A stretch of 64,000 bases of DNA from NCBI RefSeq assembly GCF_963678635.1, contig NC_087066.1, positions 51,207,581 to 51,271,580 on the forward strand, read 5' to 3'. This document shows positions 47,701 through 58,214 of the stretch, piece after piece. A program made the position numbers and the translations under genes. The DNA is from Symsagittifera roscoffensis. Taxonomy: Eukaryota; Xenacoelomorpha; Acoela; Convolutidae. The notes beneath the pieces were generated by a model. The model had not been told where the DNA came from. It saw nothing but the letters and a program-made list of their open reading frames with translations, and did no database searches. How positions within the stretch are numbered: the first letter of the stretch is position 1; each line of letters starts with the position of its first letter.

Positions 47701-50700
47701 GAAAGTAACTTTGGCAAGTAGCGACCGCTTGCTCCACTGCGCTTAAGTTCCGCTTAAGTGGTAATTATCGCGTGAATCATTATTTGTCGGTTATCTAGGT
47801 TTTCTAGACCATTCAGCTGTTTTGATATTTGTCTGAATTTTGCTTGGCTGAATGTCTTGCTTCTCTTAGCCGAGTTGTCCTGATTTGAAATATGCTGAGT
47901 TTTCTCAATCTCAGTTGGCTGTACATGAATATGACATGAATGCGTAAGGATACGTCACCATGTTTGTGCTAATAGAACCGGTCCGCTAAAATTCAAAACG
48001 GAGTGTTATGAGCAAGATACATAAGTAAAATGCTCCTTTTTTCCAGACAAAATTCGACTTTAACCGACAATTTTTAACTGATTTTTTTTTGACAATTTCC
48101 GGTTAACTGTTAAAACTTGTTGTCGGCAGCGGAGTAATCCACCTCCGTATTCAGTATTTTCTTCAGAATTTTCGACTATTTTTCCTTTTAATGGCTTTGT
48201 TTTATTTTTTTTGTTGGCCTTCTTGTGATGCTATATTTGTCATGCATCATAAATAAAGTGAATATCTGCGTTGCGTATGTGTTTTTTGATTACCTGTGAA
48301 GTTGGTTTGAAAAATTTGTATTGAACTTGCATAGATCAGAAAAACATTTAATAACACGAAAATTTTTCGAGATTCTATATTTCTAGGTTTTAAGTCGAAG
48401 TTTATCGAGATTTTTTGAGACAATGCCCGTATTGCAGGCTCTTCCATAGTCCGTGATGTTTTTTTTTTAGGAAACACGGTTCGACTTTGCATTTTTCTTT
48501 TAAATTCAAATAATTTCACTGTTAAAAGGAAGGCAAATTCCTCGATCAAACAGCAAAAGTAACTATCATGGAAAAGGCGATCAACGTCTGGTTTTTCAAG
48601 GGGATGTTATTTCTAAAGTTTCGCAACGGAATAAAAAATTTACCCATTGATCAAGTTTTCTCACATGGGTCATTTTTATCAAACAAGGTGTCATTCATAA
48701 ATGTTTCTTTCAATTCAAAGAGCTTTAAGGCCATATTTTTTTCTTTGAACTTCGAAAATTGAAGTTTTCCCAAAATTTTTTTGCTCCTTGGTTGTCTGGG
48801 CGAAATACAAGGAGACGGATATGCTCTAGACACTGAACTTGGGGACCGATCGTTTAGCAGACATATTTTTTAGCATTAAAAGTCAAAATGAGCCTTTCAA
48901 CAGACCAACGTAATAAAGTGACGAATGATTGATTGACAGACTCAAAAAGACGCTCAGTCTGGGGCCAAGCTTTTCCAATTAAGTCAATTATCTCACGATT
49001 TGTCAACAAAACTAGCAACTTCGAAAATACAACAGTCTAAATTAGGGGCAAAACAAAGATTTATCCGCACAAAAACACTCGTGGGTATTGAATTGAAGCG
49101 CAGCGGAGCAAGCGGTCGCTAATCATCAATGACGCGTTACAAGTTAGCTATCACGCTTTGTTATTGTTCTGAGTCTGCTAAAAAAAATTTATCTGCTAAA
49201 AAACAAGTCAGCTAAAATCCCTCGCTCCACTGAACTTACTAACTAGTAAAACCAAACAAATTGAACGCATTTCAGCGGGTAATTGAAAGAATTCAGCAGT
49301 CAGCAATTAACTGTTTCACTAATTGCTTGACAAGGAAATCTTTTTGCCATAAATAGTGTTTAATGTTTTGGCTAATAACTTTTTTCTAATTATGCTCGTT
49401 TCTTTGGCTTTGTTTGCATTAGTTTAAAGCAGTCAGCAGTTGAATGTTTCACTGACGGTTTGAGAAGGAAATCGAACGAGTAAATAGTGTTTTTTGGGCT
49501 AAAAATATTCTTTTAATTTGGTTTCCTTTCTTCTGTTTTGTTTGCATTACTGTTTGCCACAATGGTCTATTAAGTTCAGTGTCAAGAGCAGACCCGTCTC
49601 CTTGTGATTCACATGTCCAACTCACCGTTGGCTATCTTCACTCCTTTCGTTTCTTTTTTTTCTTTTTTTCCTAGAGTTGCATATATTTTGTTGATACTAA
49701 GTCTAGCTGCGAGTCTACGATGGATGATAAAATTGTCCCTCTCCTGTATTCGCCGAAAAAAAATGTATTTCCTCTGCTGAAGCCTACAATTTCTTTTGCT
49801 TTCGTTCAGCTAAAAGATTTCTGGGAAGCTTTTACGAGCTTTTTGTTTCCTTTAATTTTGCTTTGAAGGCCCTGATGCCATGGATGCATATGTGCATATA
49901 TGGGAAGGTTGAAGGTATTAATCAAGGCAATGTTTTCAACGAAAAAACATGTGTTTGTTTCTTTTAGTTCGGTTAGTTAGTTTATTGAAAAAGCTTTTAT
50001 GGTCATAATCAGTTGACATTTCTTGGTTTCTTCGGTCTTTTTTTGATGAGGCAGTTAAGTGGAGATCAAATATTTGCTGACAATAATTGTGAAACAGTTC
50101 AAGTTTTTTTAAAAAATTTTGGTTGGGCGAAAATTAAGTATTTTTTTTGCGAAATTTCTATCAAGTTGATACGCGATGTCTCTCTTTTTTGTTTTATCTC
50201 AATCTACCCGCTCAAATGAAGTTGCATAATTTTTCATAAATTTCTGCGATCAAAAAGACTTCAAGCGACGACTTTTTTTTCAGCGATAGAATTTGATTTG
50301 TAGAAATTGATGAAGTTACTTGTGTCCGGCTTTGAAGATCTGTGCGGCGTCTGTATCCGATGGTTCCCATATGCTGCCTTTTTAATCTTTGGTAATCCTC
50401 ATTTATTTGTGTTGCGTGACAGAACATCTAAAGAATATCCATCGGAAAATGAAATTTTCCTTCGTTAAAACTGTTTTCCATGAAAACTGTCTTTCATCAG
50501 AATAATTCTCTGCTGAGCTGTCACAGGCATAGGGTTTTTTTCTTAGACAAACAGTCAGACGCATTTGGTTTCAAGGGTTCGTTTTAGGAAATAAAAAGAT
50601 GTTGCGTTATACAAGAAAAACTTGTGTAATACTATGCAGTGCATAATTCGCGCGGGGTGTCGAAAATTACCGGGGAGGATGGACATTTTTTGAACAAAAA

Positions 50701-53700
50701 AGGTATTTGTCATTGCGGTGTGGGGGTTTTCAAAATTATCAGGGGCGTCTCGCAACTTTGGATCAATTCTGATAAAGAGAATGGTAAAATCGAGTCATAC
50801 GTTTTCTCGAACAAATAAATTGGCATGAAATTTAGTTATTTAATCCAGGCGAAAACTTTTTCGCGTTGAAAACTCAAAAATGGCATATTTTTTTTTAAAA
50901 AAAATTTTGAAATAAATTTGATGGTACAAAATTCCGCTGGGTCCCCCCCCCCCCAAATTGGAAGGGAAAATATTCTAGGGGGGTCAATCCTGAAGAAGTC
51001 GGTATGCGTGCGATTTCATAAAATCTTTTTTTTTCGGATCAGTTGGTTTCTGCTCAAAGATGGTCCTTAGTTGTCACATCATTGATCTTTCTTCTGCTCT
51101 TAATAACTTTGATTGTAGTTACAAGTGCAAGTGTTGTTTATTCTAGTTTGAGGGGGACTTGAAAGGTTTTAAAAAATTCGAAATATCATTTTTTTGTCGG
51201 TTGAACTGGTGTCTGCTCAAAGATTGTCGGCTTTGTTTCCTCTTCGTAAACTTTGAGCCGCTGCTAATTTAATGTTTAATTTGTTATAAGTTTTTCGAAA
51301 ATGTTTGTCTTTTCTCGAAAACGACACTCCCAAATTTGAGTTTTTGGGTTAATCGAAGTAATAGATTGTGACTCTCTTCTGCATAAATGGCTACGCCAAA
51401 AAGTTTTATGCAAAAGTCTATGATTCTCGGAAAAATCAATTTTTAAAATCTATCTATGGCTTTTTGGGAACATAATGGATTTTAGCGAAAACTTCCCCGT
51501 CAATTCTTAGGTCAAGTGTTCAATCGAGAAATCCTGTTATAATTTTTTCTGCTTAAGCGGCCGCGACCTATTTTTTTGCAGAAAAGTTATGATTACTGAA
51601 ATTCAAGTTTTCGAAATTTTGACTGTTGTTTAGAAACATTTCGAATTTTTTAGAAACTACCCTATCAAATCTGAGTCTACGGTTCCGATCGAAAGAAACG
51701 ATTATGAGAATTTTTCCTGCAGAAGTGACGACTCCATAAGTTTTTTTTAGGAAAAATGTTTTCTTTGGGAAGATTCCAATTTCTCAAAAAAATTCTTTCT
51801 TCTCACCTATTGTAGTAGAGAAACAACTAATGTTTTATCCCTACTAAAGTTCAATATTCGAAATTTTCAATGTTCATAGTTCAATATTCGACAAAGTCCA
51901 ATATTTGAAATTTTGAAATAACCCATTTCATCCGGGATCAGTATAGCGAATTCAAAAAATATTTAACTGTTAATTCCAGCTTTAGCTGAGCCTCTAGTTA
52001 ACTTTTATCGAGATATACTAAAGTTTTGGTTCACCTAGTTTTTTACTAAACGTTTTTCGTTGTTTTTTGCCTAATGTTTTTAATAAAAACATTAGGCAAA
52101 AAAAACGAAAAACGTTTAGAAAAAACTAGGTGAACCACAACTTTACTTTATCTCGATAAAAGTTAACTAGAGACTCAGTTAAAGCTGGAATAACCAGTTA
52201 AATATTTTTTGAATTCGCTATACTGATCCCGGATGAAATGGGTTATTTCAAATTTTCAAATATTGGACTTTGTCGAATATTGAACTATGAACATTGAAAA
52301 TTTTTGACTGTCTATCATGATATTGACGAAACGGAGCTTTGCACCACTTGCCATACAACAAAAACATAAACACTTTTTAGGTTTTTGTTGTATGGCAAGT
52401 GGTGCAAAGCTCCGTTTCGTCTCTATCATGATAGACCGTCAAAAATTTTAGGTTTATTTTAAGACTTGCGAGAGCAAGTGTTTTGACATCGAGTTCATGT
52501 TTTTTTCAAAACCTCGTCTTCAGGACTCATATCCTGGGGCCTTTGCCAAAATTTTAGTGCAACAGATGTAATTTGAGCATTTTTGCGTTTTGCACATCCG
52601 TTCTATGCAAAATTTTATCTTGTTTGTACAATTAGTAAACTCAGTTTTTGTATAATTTCTGATATAAATGATCAAATGAGTTTCAATGATTTGTTTTTTT
52701 TCTACGTTGTGTTTTAGAGGAAAAAGTTAATATTTTGTTTTGGTTTTTGCAGTTAATTTCATTTCTTCTGTTAAATGTAAGGCAAACTCCACTATCGATG
52801 TGCAAAAGTGTGAAGTTTGCTAAAAATGAACGCGATTTTAGTTTCGAAAGTGGTTTTTAGTTTTGAGATTTCGCAGCCTTTTTTTTTACCTTTTTATACA
52901 GTTTTGTCAAGTTAATTTTTTTAATCAAAGAAATTTCAATCTTAGGATTTTTTTTCGGCGCAGAGGTCGACACCCAAGTACTTTCGGCTGAGTTTTTTTA
53001 AATAGTTTTTGTCTCAATGCTAGAGTAAGACCGAAAGTTTTCCTGCTCACCATGATTCTACCTAAATGAATTTCATTCGAGAAAATTATTGATATGAAAA
53101 TGTTTGTAGGTGTTTCTTCTCTTTTTTTTACAGCTCATGCTATGTTTGTGATGCATCGCAGGTGGTGCGGAGATCTTTTTTGCCTCTGTGTATATTCAAC
53201 TGTCTGTATGATTTCGTTGCGAAAGTTTCTTTGCCCTTGGTGAATTTTAAACTTATCCGAAACTTTCATGATATCGACTTTAGAGGCGCCAGAAAATCTG
53301 TGTTGCCTAAAAGGGAGAGCTAGATTGAACAAACGGATATGAAACTCTTGACTCTAAACTTTTTGTTATTTGTATATGAATTCAAATGTTCTTAAAATGT
53401 TTATTAAAATCAGGTTTAGCTGGACGAATATCTGCTTTCTCAAAATGGGATTTCAGTTTTGATTCTCAGATTTTTTCATATGTTGGAAATGGTTCGTGGA
53501 CCCACTTCGCCTATGTGTTTGAATTGAATCTTTGTTCGTACAAACAAAATAAGTAAACTGGGTAAGGAAGCAATTTTTTCAGGCTCGGCGACTGCAGAAA
53601 AAACACAGCAGAGATGAAATGCAGACTCTTCTGAAAGAGCATCGGGACATCGTGAACATACTGAAAGAACAGGAGAGACACCTGTCACTCTCAGACAGCG

Positions 53701-53969
53701 AACACTCGGACAACAATGCCGCCCCTACTTCGACTTCAACCAGCGCCCCCTCCCCAAAGACCTCTGCGGATCCCCCCGCAAACAATACTGCTTCTACTAA
53801 CAACAATACTGCTGCTAGTACCAATACTACTGCTGGCACCAATACTATTTCTGTTATTACTACTACCTGCTCTGGTATAGCTACAAAGCCAACTGAGTGT
53901 TCCAGCGAATCCAAGGACCTGGTCCGAGATTTTTCGGCTGTTTCTGTATCGAGTTCGAATGATATTTAA
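44524..53969 (+). CDS. four-exon gene for a 268-residue coiled-coil protein, unrecognised
   Basis: Predicted coding exons are 44524-44722, 46259-46408, 46838-46908 and 53583-53969: 807 coding bases, 268 residues plus a stop. All junction phases fit (1, 1, 0). The protein has a mixed N-terminus (EFDTAKEANTLPGNVIASLP), an acidic patch made across the first splice (EADDEDEDLPSD), a basic Ser site (EKRLSIQM), a basic coiled coil at the start of exon 4 (RRLQKKHSRDEMQTLLKEHR) and a Ser/Thr/Asn-rich tail. It looks like an intracellular adaptor or cytoplasmic regulator, but I recognise no family. Introns are 1536, 429 and 6674 bp and are full of repeats. The weakest link is the donor after exon 3 (GTTAGC). 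The start could lie in an unseen upstream exon. Confidence 0.6.
45234..45585 (+). mobile_element. 352-bp element, TTTTAGCAGAC family, in intron 1
   Basis: Begins GTGCTAGGGATTTTAGCAGA and ends GCTAAACGATCGCTCCCC. Aligned with the sister copy, its flanks CAGATACACG (45224-45233) and GAGATACGCA (45586-45595) match at 7 of 10 positions. Several TTTTAGC-AGACC words sit near both ends. No ORF. Confidence 0.8.
46259..46408 (+). CDS. exon 2 of the coiled-coil gene
   Basis: After the acceptor TTTTTATTTCACAG, the two bases CC complete a GCC codon with exon 1, reading into DDEDEDLPSDFMPPKPTQEK. It ends CTACTAT before GTGAGT, phase 1. GC content is far above the surroundings. Confidence 0.8.
46424..46500 (+). 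repeat. left-end fragment, CAGGGGCGGATC family
   Basis: CCTGGCGCAGATCTGAGATT, then a G-run and TTTTTAGTCGAG, matches the first 80 bases of 21581-22000. It lies just after exon 2. Confidence 0.65.
46838..46908 (+). CDS. exon 3 of the coiled-coil gene
   Basis: After the acceptor AAATTGTGTTTCAG, it reads SGYKTPTYPGSESPAVEHQS, then PEHG, and joins exon 4 in phase 0 if it ends before GTTAGC. If not spliced, the frame stops at 46917-46919 (TAG), giving a shorter isoform of about 142 residues. Confidence 0.6.
47519..47630 (+). repeat. tandem repeat, about 32-bp unit
   Basis: CAAAAAGTATATGTGATGGA, then ACGCTATAAACT, occurs three times and starts a fourth (47521, 47553, 47584, 47619). Intron 3. Confidence 0.85.
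48528..48775 (+). repeat. dispersed repeat also found at 61057
   Basis: AAAGGCGATCAACGTCTGG, ACCCATTGATCAAGTTTTCT, GTGTCATTCATAAATG and TTTTTTTCTTTGAACTTCG occur in the same order at 61057-61330. Parts also appear at 52778-52830 and 54395-54500. No ends or target duplications recognised. Confidence 0.7.
48841..49226 (-). mobile_element. 386-bp element, TTTTAGCAGAC family, exact 10-bp duplication
   Basis: CACTGAACTT flanks the element exactly on both sides (48831-48840 and 49227-49236). The interior is the reverse complement of 45234-45585 (GATCGTTTAGCAGAC, GATTGATTGACAGACTC, GCGCAGCGGAGCAAGCGGTC, GCTAAAATCCCTCGCTC). A fragment with TAGCGACCGCTTGCTCC lies at about 47718. A 9-11-bp duplication is typical of Mutator-like elements, which is my best but unproven guess. 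Confidence 0.85.
49237..51860. other. intron 3 interior, no gene
   Basis: AT-rich intron sequence. 51030-51140 and 51190-51245 hold two partial copies of a repeat (TTTCTGCTCAAAGATGGTC or TGTCTGCTCAAAGATTGTC) also present near 58380-58470. No supported exon. Confidence 0.45.
51861..52305. repeat. large near-perfect palindrome, arms about 220 bp, tiny loop
   Basis: Left arm 51861-52080 and right arm about 52084-52305 are reverse complements over almost their whole length. Examples: GGTTCACCTAG and CTAGGTGAACC; CCCATTTCATCCGGGATCAG and CTGATCCCGGATGAAATGGG; GTTCATAGTTCAATATTCGA and TCGAATATTGAACTATGAAC. The centre is GCCTAATGTTTTT against AAAAACATTAGGC. Transcribed as part of intron 3, it would fold into a long hairpin RNA. 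Confidence 0.92.
52300..52450. repeat. second hairpin, arms about 70 bp
   Basis: GACGAAACGGAGCTTTGCAC, then CACTTGCCATACAACAAAAA, is mirrored exactly by TTTTTGTTGTATGGCAAGTG and GTGCAAAGCTCCGTTTCGTC around a loop of about 10 bases near 52377. The outer parts TATCATGATA and TGTC/GACC also pair. It touches the end of the first palindrome. Confidence 0.9.
53583..53969 (+). CDS. last exon of the coiled-coil gene
   Basis: After the acceptor AGCAATTTTTTCAG, it opens in phase 0 with ARRLQKKHSRDEM, a coiled coil, then HLSLSDSEHSDNN, a low-complexity Asn/Thr/Ser tract (about 53780-53860) and a C-terminus ending VSVSSSNDI. Stop TAA at 53967-53969. Confidence 0.8.
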   Translation, partial: ARRLQKKHSRDEMQTLLKEHRDIVNILKEQERHLSLSDSEHSDNNAAPTSTSTSAPSPKTSADPPANNTASTNNNTAASTNTTAGTNTISVITTTCSGIATKPTECSSESKDLVRDFSAVSVSSSNDI

Positions 53970-55317
53970 TGTAACTCCTAATGAATGATAATTGAGTGTC
54001 AATTTTATTCGCCAAAAAAGATGACCAGATTGTTCGATTGCAATATGAACTGTTGTTTTGAGTCAGAAAGAATAATTGGCTGAAATTATTGGCGAATTGA
54101 GGATATTTTATTATAATTGAAAGAAAATAGAACGAGAAAAATATTGAGTTTAGATGAATTTTATCGTTGAATGTTATTAAGAGTCAATGAACGTAGTTCA
54201 GACTCTTATATAGGTCGCGAGTTTTTCTGGAAAAGTTCTGGCTCAAATTTACTTTTTTTGCGTTTTGACTTTTGATTTCTTTTCAAGTTCAAACCATTTT
54301 TTTGATAAGAGACAGCAAAAGTGTAAAGGTCACGAAAAACCTGATTGACTTCTAATTTCGAAAATGAAATTTAATTATCGAATTTCCCAGTGTAATATAA
54401 AATTTACCTATTGATCCAGTTTTTTCAATTTGGGTTAATTTTATTAAAAAAAAATGCCAATGATAAATTGTTTTCGAAATTTTAAGAGCTTTGAGGGAAT
54501 TTATTATTTACTTCTTCCTCCTGTTTACTTGCGTTCATTGACTCTTTTGCCAACTTTTTGTTGGCTATGTTTTGTTAAGTAGATGATAAATACATTTCTG
54601 AGTGTAAAATAGATATTTTTGGCCATTGTATGACATGACCTCAGCAATTCTCTAATCGACCTGAAACTTCATCAAACTAAAGATTATCAATATCAACATT
54701 TTTGTCTATGATTTATTTGATAAATTTTCGTATAAAAGTACACGTAGATATCTATGTTTTGAAAAATAGCCGGAGAACTTATGCTAGAAAAATTATTTTC
54801 TGTATATTTTGTTTAGATTAATGCGGAATGCATAGTTTTTTTTCATAGTAATGGTTATTGCAATAAATGTTAGACAAGCAACCGCCGCTTGTGTTATTTT
54901 AACTTCAGTTGCATGGAAGTAATGATACAAATGAAGTGTTTTATCTCATTCCCAGAAGAAAGGGTTTTTTAAATGCTAGATTGAGTTAAATGTGCTGTAT
55001 ATCCAGAGATCTGAGATGCTTTTTGAAGCTATTTATCGAATAAATTGTTTATTTGTTTCTGTTCAATAGAATTTTCTCACAAAAGTTTTCAAATTACTGG
55101 AAAGCGATTCGAGACAGCTGTTATCAAAATAAACACGATTAGCCGATGGCTGTGCAAGAAGCATAGAATGATCGGTGCATGTTCATTTCACTTGCGGTAA
55201 GCGAGGGTATTGCAATCGGGTACTATACTTTTCTTTCATAAATAACATTGTTCACAGAATGGTCAAATGGTAATAGTGTGTTTTATAACCGCTACATGGT
55301 CAGTGTACCGCTGTCTT
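53970..55317. other. region after the coiled-coil gene
   Basis: AT-rich 3' flank; AATAAA-type words near 54590, 54860 and 55038. 54395-54500 belongs to the repeat described at 48528. No further exon. Confidence 0.45.
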
Positions 55318-55320
55318 GCG

Positions 55321-55470
55321 GCACTGATGGAGGTCGGCTTTAAATCTGTCGGATTATTTTCCGAATGTTTTTATTCTTTTTATAGTTTATTTACGGCACT
55401 GATGACGGTCGGCTTTAATTCTGTTGGCTTATTTTCCGAATGTGTTTATTCTTTTTATGTTCGTTTATTG
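55321..55470 (+). repeat. 75-bp direct duplication, open in frame
   Basis: GCACTGATGGAGGTCGGCTT at 55321 recurs as GCACTGATGACGGTCGGCTT at 55396, followed in both by TTATTTTCCGAATGT and TTTATTCTTTTTAT. The period is exactly 25 codons, and both units are open in one frame (GFKSVGLFSECFYSFYS and GFNSVGLFSECVYSFYV). No ATG context or splice sites support a gene. Confidence 0.75.
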
Positions 55471-55475
55471 CAGCG

Positions 55476-56953
55476 ATTGAAAACTAACAAGAAATTAAAA
55501 AAAAATTTAAACACCACTTTAAGCCCTTCATGATAAAATTAGCAAAATTAAGCATGAATAATTGTCACGTTTTTTGAATTTTTTTCAAATAATTTATTTT
55601 AATAAAAATTTTTGATTTTAAGCCAACTTGTAGGTTTAACAGCTGTATTTTAACAGCTGGTCTAGAGCCACTGAAGTGATACTGGGTCTACAGCTGAAAA
55701 AGGTGTTTCAGTTATAAATTGATTTTTTGTCGGCTTTTTTTTGATTTCGTACCAATTTTTGTCGGCTTGTCGTGTGTTTTATATCGGTTATTTTTGTCGA
55801 TTTGTTCAGTACTTTTTTCTACATATTCCAGAAGGTAAATTTAAAGCATGTTTTCTCAGTTTTTGTACACTCGAAAAATTTTTGTTAGAAAAGAAAAAAA
55901 CTGAAATTAAAAAAAAATTGCCAAAAAGTTTTCAGTTTTTTTTCGTACGCATGGTTTCTGATTTTGTTCTATAAGAGCGTGGAAGTAGCTTTAAATTTTA
56001 TCTGTTCAATATATTTAAAAATTGAGCAGATTTATTTGAAATCGATTCAAATTGATGGCATAGCGTATTGTTTTAATGTATAAGAATTATTTCAAAAATA
56101 AATTCAAGTTTTCAGAATGTTTTTCAAGCAATTTTGACGACTGTTTTCAATACGAAGATATGTGACAAGTTTTGCGCAATTCAAGAGTGTGGTTCTTTGT
56201 GGAAATTGAAGTTTTGAATTCGTTTTTTTTTGCGTTTCGTAAACTCAATTGTTCCTGTAGGACGTATAGGTTCTTTATTTACAAGATTTGAAGCAAAGTT
56301 TTTGAGTACATTCAGAAACTCTTGGATCTCGTTTTTTTTTTGCCAAATTTTTATTGTTTCCATCTATTGGCTATTAGAAAGACATATATGGAGTTTGTGT
56401 TGCCCGAATCTTGCTTATATTTTAGGAAACTGATTTTTTAAACAATTGAAATAAATTTTTTTCCTAATTTATTGAAGTTTTTCACTTCGTTTCATACACA
56501 ATATTTTTTGATGTTTCTCATTTTTTTTTGTATCGCAAGTGGTGCGAAGCGCAGCTATGCCTCGGTGTTATGTTTTTTAAGGGGACAGGTTTCGGGGTAT
56601 TGAAAGTCAATTTTCTGAAATTGCTCATAGCTTAAACCAAACCATATAGCCCGAACTGTTGTTTTAATAGTTCTTAATCAATTCTCCCTCATTGTAAATT
56701 TTAGAGAATGATTTGAGTGTTCTTTCTTAAGTCAAAGATTGACTCAGAGAGCACCCTTTTTCCCAGTCGCGATTAATTTTCCATTCTGGGGTATAGTCAT
56801 GATGCGGAAAACCGATATAAACAACAACACGAGGAGACGCTGAAATGCAAGTTGCCGAGAATGTGCCAAAAACAGAATTATTTTTTTATTTTTCAGCTTG
56901 CTGACGGCGTTCAACAGAAGCTCAAGATTTTAAAAACAATCTGGCGTAGTGAT
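55476..56953. other. gene-free stretch
   Basis: AT-rich. 56530-56570 carries GCAAGTGGTGCGAAGCGCAG, a relative of the hairpin arm at 52300-52450; a similar GCAGGTGGTGCGGAG is at about 53158. Confidence 0.45.
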
Positions 56954-57360
56954 CAGGGGCGGATGTTGGATTTTCTCGAGGGGGCTGATTTTCAAAATTT
57001 CAGGTCGACCAAAATGATTTTTTTCAGGTCGACCAAAATGATTTTCCGAGCTCACCTAAATCACTTGAAAGACCCTATTATGACCAAGTTTCCTGCAGCG
57101 CCGTTTTTGGGCCTTTTGGACCGTTTGACAGTTTTCTGTTTTTTTTGGAAAATGTTCACCCAAAAAATTTGTTTTTCGGCGCGCGCTCTCCTTGAAAATT
57201 AGTATGCGTTTGCGCCAGTTTTTTGAAAAATTTTATGGTTGGTCGGCCAAAAATGGATGTCATAAAATAACACCAAAGGGGGACACTTTGGTTAGCAAAT
57301 GGGCCGAATTACTGAGAGAGGAGAGGCGTCCCCCCCCCCCCCCCCCTAAATCTGCCCCTG
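56954..57360 (+). mobile_element. full-length CAGGGGCGGATC-family MITE (407 bp)
   Basis: Starts CAGGGGCGGATGTTGGATTT and ends CTAAATCTGCCCCTG after a C-run, so the 15-bp ends are inverted. A 20-bp piece, CAGGTCGACCAAAATGATTT, is duplicated at 57001-57044. Flanks GTAGTGAT and ATAGTAAG match at 5 of 8 positions. The best-preserved ends of the family in this window. Confidence 0.85.
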
Positions 57361-58214
57361 ATAGTAAGTAATGAAAGGCATTTGGAAATTATTGTCTCTC
57401 CATAATTTGGTTTTTGATTGAGGCTGACCAAATTGGTGGTAAAAGCGTCTTCTTTCGCGAGTGTGTGCGATATGAAACCTCTCCTCTGGGTAAAGTGATA
57501 GTCAGTCGCGATACAAGTTCAACGAGAAATATTTAAGTAGTGTTTTAGTGGCACTGAAAATTTTCATTTGCTACCTTTTCTGAGAGCCCTCAAATCCAGA
57601 ATTTTTCTATCAGCCCTCAAATCCAGATCAAAATTTTTGGTCAACCGGTTGCGGCGCAATTAGCAGATGTTGTTCACAATATTTAAACTAAATGATTTCA
57701 CCTATGGAAAAAATTTTTTATTAAAACGCAATTGAATTTGGTTAAAAATTGCAAAAATGAAGAAATAGTAGCAAAAATAATGTTACAGTTGTAATAGAAA
57801 TCATTTAAAGCTCAGTTTTTTATCCTGTCAGTTTTACATTGTGTTTCATTCATTCCGACCAGTTTTTCTTTTCACTGAGACACTCTTTATAATTTTTTTG
57901 AAGAAAGTGAATCAGGGCTAAAAAAAGCTTTCTTATGATACCTCACTTGACCCCGTACGAGTTGTCTACGCCAGGAGTTGGCCCGAACAATAAGGATAAT
58001 CAGTTGCTTTGAAAGTAGCATAGAATTTAGAATCGAAAATAATTGAAGGAAAGTAAATTCAAAATTGGAAAAAAAAATCTAGAAAGCAAATTTTAAATCC
58101 CCGGACAATTTTAAATCCACGGACAATTTCAGGCCACTTCATTTTCCATGAAATAATTACGCTTGCCAGTAAATTGGAAGATAGATTTTTCGAGTTGAAA
58201 ACTTGTGTGACAAA
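57361..58214. other. gene-free stretch
   Basis: Small local duplications (CCCTCAAATCCAGA at 57587 and 57614; GGACAATTTTAAATCC near 58105). No exon. Confidence 0.45.

Noticed and set aside
53579-54002. Long - strand frames rich in Val, Ala and Glu
   Set aside because: Antisense shadow of the Asn/Thr/Ser tract in the last exon of the coiled-coil gene.
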